Shown in pieces: positions 9,601 through 16,600 of a DNA stretch of 22,889 nucleotides (position 1 is the stretch's first letter; each line of letters starts with the position of its first letter). The notes under the pieces are model-generated. The model searched no databases. It was not told the origin of the DNA and saw nothing but the letters and a program-made list of their open reading frames with translations. Both the position numbers and the translations under genes were made by a program. Location of the stretch: the NCBI GenBank assembly GCA_023392615.1, contig JAEVYT010000028.1:1-22889 (forward strand), written 5' to 3'. The DNA is from Bacillota bacterium. Lineage in GTDB: Bacteria > Bacillota > Clostridia > Lachnospirales > Lachnospiraceae.

Positions 9601-11649
9601 TAAATATTTACTATAATCAATTAATTGACCATTACTAGTTAAGTTATTATAATATTTTTCAACATATTGGTTTAATAACCCTTGAGCCCATATACCTTTG
9701 TTACCCATTTCACTAATTATTGTGTATAATGTTGTAACATTAGGAATATCTGATTCACTCATTCCAATATCATAACCTGCTCGGCTTAATTGTACTAAAA
9801 GGTCATGTACACTTGAAAATACATCTAAATATGATGCTCCAATTTCTCCTTTTCCTGGTGGGTAATCGTATAATACTACAGCTACTTTTTTATCTGTATT
9901 ATTTTTTTCTTTAAGATTAACCCATCCTAAACTGGATTCTACAAGTTTATCTACACCACTTTGTATTACAATTTCTGTACCGTTTTCATTTAGGTAACTA
10001 CAGAGTATTGCACCGTAGACTCCTTCAAAACTTGGTATTGTTACAGCATATGTCCATTCTGCTTGTGGACCGAATTGGCTTAAGTAACTGGTTTGACTTA
10101 CTTCATTAAGTGCTCGGATAACATTTATGTTCATACTTGTATATTCACTGATTGCTCCACCTGTACTCATATTTTCATAATCCATACTCCAACTGTATAA
10201 ACTGTTAACAAGACTTACTCCACGAGATGAAGCATTATATATTGTTGTTAAGACGGATGCTACAGAAGGGGATGTTGAACTTTGATAAAGGTTGAATACA
10301 CTACGATTTTGTGCTTCATAAGTTTTTATCATTGCATCTATGAGGTTTCCTCCAGGATAGTAACTTACTATTATAACATATGGATTTGTTAAGTTTGGAT
10401 AATTTGTTGAATACCATTTATCAAATGTTTTAAATAAGTTTAATGGATTAGAATTAATGTTTGTCCAATTAACATATTCATTTGTCATCCAATTAAGGCT
10501 TCCTTGACCATCACTATTATAACCTGGATTTGAATTTATCCATTGGTTTACAAGTTTTTGACTTGGTGCATTGGTTATTTTACCAATTCTTGTATGATAT
10601 ATACCTAATGTTGATGCTAAAAGTGGAGTTCTTGTTGAATCAAGTGTTGGGTTAACTTTGCTATCTCCTAAGAGATACTCAATATATCCAAGTAAATTTA
10701 CCATATTAGCATTTAACACATCCATATCGGTTATATCATTTGCTTGGAAGTAAGATCCAATATATGTATTAGCTAATGTGTATGGAGTATTATTTTTTGC
10801 ATTTGCTCCTAAGAAGTGGATTCCTGTACTATTTAAGAATGTTGAATTGTACACTCCGAATGTATATGCCACTTTGTAATTTTGGTTTGCTGGAGAGTTT
10901 ACAAGTATACTTGTGTCAAATTGGTATGTTGAAGATGCATACATGTCTAATTGTATGTAATTTGCATAATCTAGCATCCAAACTTTATTTGATTCAAATG
11001 TTGGGAAAGTGTTTATGTAATAAACTCTTTTGGATAAGTTCATTAGTATATTTACTTTTTCACTGTGTGCTCCATAATAGACAAGTAAGCATATATCTGG
11101 TATGAAACGAACATCAACTACAGTATTATATGAGTCTACTGTGAAGTTGTATACAACCTGTTTGTAAGTTGAATAATCAGCATATGCAGTGTATTTACCA
11201 TAATTTAAGTTAGTGGTTGTTATGATTCCTGTTGAATCTGTTATTCCTGAATAAACTAGTTTATGGTTTGAATTATAAATTTTGATTGTTGCATTGCTTA
11301 CTAGGTAACCTGTTTCACTGTAGTTTCCTGTACTGTCGTTATGAACATCTAGTGCTCGTATTGTTGTTGTTGGGTTTGTTGTTGATAGTGATACATCATC
11401 GATTACTGGACTACTTAGTATTATTGATGATTGTGTGGTTTGATTAGATTGTATTAATGTTTGGTTTGTATCATTAATGTTGGAATCTGATGAAGTTATG
11501 GTGTCTGTGGTTATTGTGCTTATGTTTGTTGTATTTGTGGAACTTATTGTATTTGCTGTAAAATTATTACTAGCTGTTACTAGTCCCATACATAAGGTAA
11601 TAACTGTTATTATTAGTAGCAAGGATAATACTTTATTGTATTTTTTCAA
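6649..11649 (-). CDS. Surface-anchored CobN-like chelatase-family protein (paralog 1)
   Basis: 1666 residues, larger than usual CobN/ChlH (about 1200-1300). The extra length is a signal peptide (1-25, LVTA before S), an Asn/Thr-rich spacer, a regulatory/Ig-like domain (about 98-178), a Gly/Ser linker (about 1375-1405), a Ser-rich stalk (about 1510-1630), one membrane helix (about 1632-1652) and an acidic tail ending DDDDY. The CobN core shows YPPGKG, GTHGTIEFLPG (773-783), a NPGE segment, WGTELLR and the RPRVDV block. The usual SGxFRD motif after RVDV is missing. A cysteine cluster CCHHTC lies at 1478-1483, after the core. The orientation puts the catalytic part outside the cell. The start is TTG, with a perfect GGAGGT 6 nt upstream (11656-11661). 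Classical CobN inserts cobalt into hydrogenobyrinate diamide with CobS/CobT; no such partner is here, so metal insertion, removal or simple tetrapyrrole binding all remain possible. Confidence 0.85.
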   Translation of the reverse strand: MKKYNKVLSLLLIITVITLCMGLVTASNNFTANTISSTNTTNISTITTDTITSSDSNINDTNQTLIQSNQTTQSSIILSSPVIDDVSLSTTNPTTTIRALDVHNDSTGNYSETGYLVSNATIKIYNSNHKLVYSGITDSTGIITTTNLNYGKYTAYADYSTYKQVVYNFTVDSYNTVVDVRFIPDICLLVYYGAHSEKVNILMNLSKRVYYINTFPTFESNKVWMLDYANYIQLDMYASSTYQFDTSILVNSPANQNYKVAYTFGVYNSTFLNSTGIHFLGANAKNNTPYTLANTYIGSYFQANDITDMDVLNANMVNLLGYIEYLLGDSKVNPTLDSTRTPLLASTLGIYHTRIGKITNAPSQKLVNQWINSNPGYNSDGQGSLNWMTNEYVNWTNINSNPLNLFKTFDKWYSTNYPNLTNPYVIIVSYYPGGNLIDAMIKTYEAQNRSVFNLYQSSTSPSVASVLTTIYNASSRGVSLVNSLYSWSMDYENMSTGGAISEYTSMNINVIRALNEVSQTSYLSQFGPQAEWTYAVTIPSFEGVYGAILCSYLNENGTEIVIQSGVDKLVESSLGWVNLKEKNNTDKKVAVVLYDYPPGKGEIGASYLDVFSSVHDLLVQLSRAGYDIGMSESDIPNVTTLYTIISEMGNKGIWAQGLLNQYVEKYYNNLTSNGQLIDYSKYLTYFNSLNKTLQDKLVEYWGSSIGNVMVYNSTYIVIPGMLFGNVFITFQPSRGWENVEDYHSSYLPPSQQYVSFYKWLKNDFKADAIINMGTHGTIEFLPGRSIGLQADDWTFELSGTPTIYPYIVSNPGEAMVAKERLAALVISHMTPAMVISELYGNLTTLDNYITNYQTAIKNNASELAEHYQVLILNLSSELAYTQPTANQTFDNWVQDLHEQLEDLSNDVVALGLHTLGVGLTGDNLTQEVITVITSRTTINNYILHMLYPNLAKYSYSEVLHNTNYTHEVDAVQAWLTEVVSYLVTGNATVESIASIWNITNTSEFYADLVLANTTIGNLVNNAEWAAILNALSGGYVQPGLMADPTYGDSLPTGKNIYTTDTTKMPSKAAYATAKDIVNKLLVNYYEQHGTFPELLGVIMWGTELLRTEGIMMGEFMYLLGVTPVWSATGAVTGIELIPLDELTVTLSNGTVLNRPRVDVYASMVTSNSNWISLLVQSTYLVFNSTPGENASVNMVKKHYAENPSLDRLFGLPGNVLEGTGMSDFIPQTNKWQNTTDVKGTLADIYLSRVSYAWTVENGKVVVTQKRSDYEYLLKNVDIITQNIDSSWRFLDSDDYYDWYGGMVGAAKYLGNKPDTSVVDIRNKNDIITRTLSQELEFEVRSVVLNPKVQASLLGDNPSGWQAYAKRYEYIFGFETVAGGSSNSGSGGGSSSGSGSGTGSSSGTGGSSLFSNSMYDALANNVIGISKLANADYKATSFQTSAAWMIYSSSKGYWKADSKTLTKLVDCYVQSVVQYGFACCHHTCANLEFNKMVMQMSSLDPTTKEKYNQLYQQMSGTSQNVYTSSQASSGSTTSGTSTTSGASSGSSSGSSSSSVSGSSGSDSSSSAGSSASVGDYSSHSSSDSSSSSGSSGSNGQSNSQSSSSGSSGSSGDQGSTYEVSSHSASSSAKGSMPVAVIASILVLLAIFGFGYAKARNHREDINDDDDY
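6770..7075 (-). repeat. Serine-rich stalk coding region, paralog 1
   Basis: Low-complexity Ser/Gly/Thr codons separate the cysteine motif domain from the membrane helix. Two non-repetitive islands interrupt it, SVGDY (near residue 1573) and TYEVS (near 1614). Both islands recur in the second CobN-like protein. It probably spans the pseudomurein wall region. Confidence 0.75.
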
Positions 11650-11655
11650 TATTTC

Positions 11656-11748
11656 ACCTCCTTGAAAGTCATTGTTTATATTAACTTTTTACTATAATAA
11701 ATACTTATCCATAATAATTTAATTAAATTAAGCAAAATTGATAAAAAG
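11656..11748 (-). promoter_or_regulatory. Leader and promoter region of CobN-like paralog 1
   Basis: GGAGGT (11656-11661) sits 6 nt before the TTG start at 11649. ACTTTTT-AC-TATAATAAATA on the plus strand (11684-11703) contains a likely TATA region 35-54 nt before the start and matches an element upstream of the second CobN-like gene. AAATTGATAAAAAG (11735-11748) is a second shared element. Confidence 0.5.
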
Positions 11749-11756
11749 GGATTGAG

Positions 11757-11798
11757 AAAAATCAAAAAAAGTAGAAAAAAAATAAAAAAATAAAAAAA
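11757..11798 (-). terminator. T-tract terminator after the DUF2149 gene
   Basis: Immediately after the stop at 11801 the minus strand carries four T-tracts of 7-8 residues (about 11762-11798) and no hairpin. This marks a likely end of the DUF2162-ExbB-DUF2149 transcript before the next promoter. Confidence 0.5.
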
Positions 11799-11800
11799 GT

Positions 11801-12181
11801 TTAATAATACAAAGTACGAATCATACTCGTTACCATAATAAGTTTACCTGAACTAGGATCCTTATACACCTTACCCATTTCAGTATAACCTTGACCAGAC
11901 TTATTACTAGTATCTGGAGTATCATTCAACTGTTGACCTTGATCAATTTGAGCAACCTTCTGCATAGCACTCATAGCACTCTGCTTTTGACTCTGACTCA
12001 TCTGATCATTAAAAACAACATCTTGCATATTCCAACTCATCACCAAAAACACCAACAAACCAACTGCAATAACCAGCATAGCATCAACAATATTACCTAC
12101 ACCAGCCATCGGATCCTCTTCTGGAGTTTGACGACGATGTCTACGACTAGAATCACGAACCATAAGCTTATTCATCTCCAT
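11801..12181 (-). CDS. DUF2149 protein, ExbD/TolR-like partner of the proton channel
   Basis: 126 residues. A basic N-terminal segment (RRHRR) and EEDPMAGVGNI lead into one membrane helix (about 32-51, VDAMLVIAVGLLVFLVM), then a polar extracytoplasmic domain of about 70 residues. The DPMAGVxN-x-x-D-x-MLV pattern is what I know of DUF2149. The helix start VDAMLV closely resembles the ExbD segment IDVMLV, whose aspartate is essential for proton-driven work; Asp33 would be its counterpart. The gene overlaps the ExbB-like gene by 14 nt (ATG within its last codons), so the two are probably translationally coupled. A second in-frame ATG at 12175 is an alternative start. The role as force-transmitting partner is inferred from topology, motif and neighbour. 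Confidence 0.8.
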   Translation of the reverse strand: MEMNKLMVRDSSRRHRRQTPEEDPMAGVGNIVDAMLVIAVGLLVFLVMSWNMQDVVFNDQMSQSQKQSAMSAMQKVAQIDQGQQLNDTPDTSNKSGQGYTEMGKVYKDPSSGKLIMVTSMIRTLYY

Positions 12182-12836
12182 TACTAGGTTTTAAATGATT
12201 CAATTTATCAAGTATAACATCACTTAAAGCATCAAGATTAGATAAATATTCCTCATACCATCGACGACGAACCTTACTAACAAAATAAGTAATAGCTCCT
12301 GCACCAATACCTACAACTGTAGTATCAAAAGCAACAATAATAGCTTGAGATAAAGTATTAACATCACCAGTACCTAAAGCAGCTAAACCCGGACCCATAG
12401 GAATAAGAGTACCCATCAATCCGAGAGTAGGACCAATACGAGTAATAATATCTGTTTTCTCTAAACTTTTCTCAGTCTTATCTTCTTCATTTTCTAAATA
12501 TTTACGTGCTAAAGCAATACGTGAATCTTGAGTTAAATCACTAGAAGATGCAATTTGATCTAAAACTCTTTTTTGAGATTTAGGAATCATAGCTTCTGAA
12601 ATGATAGTTTTCATTTCATCAACAGATTCTGATTCAGAAATTTTGTAAATTAACTCCCTCATAACTTTCATAGGAACTTTTTTTCTTGTAGTATACTCAG
12701 AAAGAAGTCCTCCAAGAATTATGACTGAAGCAATTGCAAATAATAATAAAAATACAATAACTGGAATTTGTAGACTCTGTGAAATAACATCAAGTGCTGA
12801 TGTTAAGAAACTACTTCCAGGAATACTTGTAACCAT
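12168..12836 (-). CDS. MotA/TolQ/ExbB-family proton channel subunit
   Basis: 222 residues with the ExbB/TolQ plan: an extracytoplasmic N-terminus, a first membrane helix (about 24-46), a large cytoplasmic loop rich in charged residues, a helix pair (about 131-152, IGPTLGLMGTLIPMGPGL, and about 163-187, with FDTTVVGIGAGA) and a charged cytoplasmic C-terminus. GPTLGLMGTLIPMG and the FDTT segment are the family hallmarks. Proteins of this family form pentameric channels around an ExbD-type dimer and turn proton flow into mechanical work. The only energy consumers nearby are the two CobN-like surface proteins. GGTGAT (12842-12847) lies 5 nt before the ATG. It follows the DUF2162 gene by 40 nt and overlaps the DUF2149 gene by 14 nt, so it sits in the middle of an operon. 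Confidence 0.9.
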   Translation of the reverse strand: MVTSIPGSSFLTSALDVISQSLQIPVIVFLLLFAIASVIILGGLLSEYTTRKKVPMKVMRELIYKISESESVDEMKTIISEAMIPKSQKRVLDQIASSSDLTQDSRIALARKYLENEEDKTEKSLEKTDIITRIGPTLGLMGTLIPMGPGLAALGTGDVNTLSQAIIVAFDTTVVGIGAGAITYFVSKVRRRWYEEYLSNLDALSDVILDKLNHLKPSNGDE

Positions 12837-12876
12837 TAATTATCACCAAATATTAAACATTTTTTTTAAATTTTTT

Positions 12877-13584
12877 TTATTCTAACATACTGGATTTTTT
12901 TGAAAGGAATATGCCAACAGCTATTAATACTAATGCAAAAACTAAAAACATGAACAATGAAGGGAATGATTGAATATTTATACCTGAGAAATGTTTAGTT
13001 AATACTGCTGCAATGTTTGGAAGAACAATTGCTGATAGTAAAAAGTAAACTCCTAAGAATAATTCAAAATTACCTAATATTATTGGATATGGTTTACTTG
13101 TATGTTTAATAATAGTATTTGCACCATAATAAGCAACTAGAATTGTTGCAACTAATGCAACAGCAACATATTCACTTAAATAAAAGACTCCTATACTTAC
13201 GGTTGGAGCTATTAATAATATTGTTGCAATTATTACACCAAAACAGCATGGACAAGGGGCAATTACTACCATACATGTCGCTGTAGTTGTGTTTTTATTA
13301 TGAACTTTATATTCACGTATAGTTAATATTCCAGCTATAATCATTATTGCTGCCATTATTATGAAAAATCCAGAGTTATAAGTATAAATCATATTAGTTA
13401 ATTGACTAGTATAATAAGATGCAATTTTGGATAATATTAATATTCCTGCACCGTAACCGATACAGATTGCTGCAAGATACTTTTTTGATAGATTAGCTAA
13501 TCCTGATGCTAAACCTACTTTTATTCCGAATACTAATACAGCAGATAATATTCCAACTTGCATTAATATATTAAATACTTCCAT
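12877..13584 (-). CDS. DUF2162 multi-helix membrane protein, putative metal or tetrapyrrole transporter
   Basis: 235 residues, almost wholly hydrophobic, with about seven predicted helices (roughly 8-28, 35-53, 72-90, 103-127, 132-155, 166-192, 207-228) and a short KK-bearing tail. The family is, as I remember it, annotated only as a predicted transporter. The striking feature is CPCC at 111-114 (context APCPCCFG) inside or at the edge of the fourth helix, plus Cys104 and Cys41. This could bind a soft or transition metal or do thiol chemistry, as in CcdA-like proteins. It lies 95 nt after the large CobN-like gene and 40 nt before the ExbB-like gene. The ATG has GGAG (13593-13596) 8 nt upstream. 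The substrate is not shown by the sequence. Confidence 0.75.
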   Translation of the reverse strand: MEVFNILMQVGILSAVLVFGIKVGLASGLANLSKKYLAAICIGYGAGILILSKIASYYTSQLTNMIYTYNSGFFIIMAAIMIIAGILTIREYKVHNKNTTTATCMVVIAPCPCCFGVIIATILLIAPTVSIGVFYLSEYVAVALVATILVAYYGANTIIKHTSKPYPIILGNFELFLGVYFLLSAIVLPNIAAVLTKHFSGINIQSFPSLFMFLVFALVLIAVGIFLSKKSSMLE

Positions 13585-13592
13585 AATAAATT

Positions 13593-13662
13593 CTCCATTA
13601 TAATCAAATTAAATTGATTTATATACATTATAATTTAATTTACATCATATATAAATTTATAT
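13593..13662 (-). promoter_or_regulatory. Possible internal promoter and RBS of the DUF2162 operon
   Basis: GGAG at 13593-13596 is the ribosome binding site. Further upstream is a perfect 14-bp palindrome, ATATAAATTTATAT (13649-13662), about 65 nt before the ATG. It can serve as a TATA box or be AT-rich chance. If active, the DUF2162-ExbB-DUF2149 genes can be transcribed apart from the large CobN-like gene. Confidence 0.35.
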
Positions 13663-13679
13663 CAAAAACAAAAAAAGAA
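13663..13679 (-). terminator. Short T-tract after CobN-like paralog 2
   Basis: After the stop at 13680 the minus strand reads TTCTTTTTTTGTTTTTG. It could give partial termination; read-through into the next three genes is plausible. Confidence 0.35.
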
Positions 13680-16600
13680 TTAATAATCATCCTCTTTTCT
13701 CTTACCTCTCCAATAACCAAAAGCAACCAAAGCAACCAAAGCAACAATAGCTAAAATTGCAGGGATACTCATACCAGTTTTAGAGGAACTAGAACCTTGA
13801 GATTGTGAAACCTCATACACATCACCTTTACCATTAGAACTAACACTCGCAGCACTACTAGAACTACTAGATGACGAATCCTTAGAACCACTAGAATCCG
13901 TTGAAGAATCAGATGCATAATCACCAACAGAACTTGAACCAGAAGAAGAACTACCAGCAGAACTAGAACTTGAAGAAGAACCACTAGCTAACTTACCAGA
14001 AGCACCATTAACTAATTGCCCATTATTAACAGTACCAGACTGATTAGCACCACTAGAATTAGTAGGTTGAGTAGGATCAGTAGGATTAGTCGGATTATCA
14101 TTAGAAGGATCAAAAACCTTCTTCTGAGTAGCCTGATACAATTGTTGCTTAAATTGTTGCAACATATCAGGGTTAATGTAATTAATCGCCCATTGCATCA
14201 TAGCAATATTACCACAACTACAATCACAACAAGCAACACCATTATTAATCACAGCCTGAGCCCAAGTATTAGCAACACTTTGTAAAGTAGCTGAATCAGT
14301 CTTCCAATAACCATTATAAGCAGCAGTTAACATTGTACCAGTAGTAGAAATCAGGGAATAAGCATTATTACCAGTCTTCAACCAACTAGTCACACCTAAA
14401 TTATATTGATCTTTAATATAAGTATTGTAAACTGAATCCCACATCCAATTATTTACTGTACTAGAACGTGTAACTGACCAACCAAGAAGATTAGTGACAA
14501 ACTTATTAGAAATATATCTAGCTCCACTATAACCCTCATTCATCATACCTTGAATCCAAGAAGGATTAAGATATCTAGTAGTCAATTCATTATTTAAAAC
14601 AGTTTCTAAAGATGCAATATAAGGATTATTACGATTACCATATTCTAACACATTCATAGTTGGTTCTTTTCCATTAACATGCTTAAGTGCCATTGATAAT
14701 CCCCCCCAATAATCAAAGAAATCATCATTATCAAGAACACCATACTGATTAGTATTACGACTAACAATCATTTTATCAACATTACTTAAAGCCCTAGCAA
14801 ATACCGTAGGATTAGATTCACCCCAATAATTCTTAGAGTACATATTACCCATTCTACCCAGATAAAATTTCGCTAAATCATCAGTATTATTCCAAGTCCA
14901 ACTCATTTGAACAGATTTAGAAATACCAGCACCATAATCCCCATTAGGTGGTGCGAAAATACGAGTAATAGCACATTCACCAGCATAAGATGTATTATAA
15001 CCTAAACCTTTATAATAAAGGAAATCTTCAACCCAATGTTTAGCAACATAATTATCATCCAAAGACTCAGGACCAATACCATAATAATTAATACCATCCA
15101 TGATTTGATCTAAAGCGATTTTCATCTGAGAACCATATTTACTATTCATCAAAGTTTTATTACTAATAATAGTCTTATAAGAACGGGCTAAAGCAACTCT
15201 AAATGCATTATCCATAAGAGAAGCTTGGGTACTGTATAAATCCCGGAATAAACCACTAGTGATTATTGTAACATCAATTCTTTTCTTATCCCAACCATCA
15301 GGACGAACAAGATCAGATAAAGAAACATACTCGGGCATAATCTGAGTTTTCATTCCAGAATCTCCTTCAGTATTAATACCTGCACTTGGTGAAGTAGTGT
15401 AAACTGGTTTCATACCTAGTAAATATAAAACAACTGATACAAGAGCACCATCATCTCTAGCAGTTTCAACACACCAAATACCCATAACAACTTTCTCAAC
15501 ATTATCAGTTAAAGTAGATAATGTAAGTAAAGCTAAAACTTTACCATATGCATAAGCTTCAGGTGTTGGTAATTCTCTTGATTGATCTTGATAGAAATTT
15601 TTACCTGTTAAATAAGTGTAAATATCTAATGCATCTCCACCAACACCAATAGGAACATATGTACCATTTAAGGCTAGTACCCAATTATTAACCTCATTTG
15701 TTACACTAGCTTGTATATAATTAATATACAATTTACCATATTCTAAAGTTGCAAGTAAACTTGTACTATTAGAACCTAAAGCTCCTTCAACCTCTTGAGG
15801 TGTCCAGTAAATTAAGGATATTATAACCACTGCTGATCTATTTAGAACAATATCACGTTCTAAGGCATTTAAGTCCTTAAAATTCTTTGAATATAAATAT
15901 TGACTTATTTCATTATACAATGTTGTGGTAGTTCCATTATATGTAAACTCATAACCTAATGCAGCTGCAACTGTACGTCCAATATCATAATCTGTCCAAT
16001 TCTGACCTATTGCATGTAAACCTAATGGGTATAAAGTCATTTGAACATTATACAAGTAAGTGTTTAAAGCTGAAATTAAATCATTATCAGATACACTACT
16101 TAAATTAATTGTACTGTTAAATCCCATACCAGTTGCAAGGTGGTTTAAACTAATAATTGTTCTAATCTCATTCATTAAGTTTACTTTCATATTCATATCT
16201 GTAGTGTTTTCATATTGATAACTTAAGTTAGCTAAAACTGTATAATTTCCATACAATTGAGTATGAGATAATGGTGAGGTTAAATGATCAATCATTACAG
16301 CATAACCTCTTCTTTTTGCTTGGATAGCTTCAGCAAGACCATCACTAGTATAGAAGTATATTTGTGGAACATAACCTGTACAGATAGTTCCAAAATCTGT
16401 TGTTGATAAAAGTATTTCTTTACCCGGTAAAAATTCATGAGTTCCATGTCTTCCAACAAATGTCATTGCTGAAGGATAATTAGTTTGGAAATAATAATAA
16501 GCTGCTAAATACTGGTGAGTTGGAGCAACAGCTGTACTATGATAAAGTATATTTGAATCAGACTCCCATCCTCTTTGAGGTTCTGGAGCTATGAATATAT

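Noticed and set aside
11891..12187. Plus-strand ORF of 98 codons opposite the DUF2149 gene
   Set aside because: The opposite strand has a recognised family, an ExbD-like helix and an operon position; this frame has only Thr/Ile/His-rich low complexity.
13769..13984. Minus-strand ORF of 71 codons in the serine stalk region
   Set aside because: A shifted reading of the Ser codon repeats of the CobN-like gene, giving Leu/Val runs.
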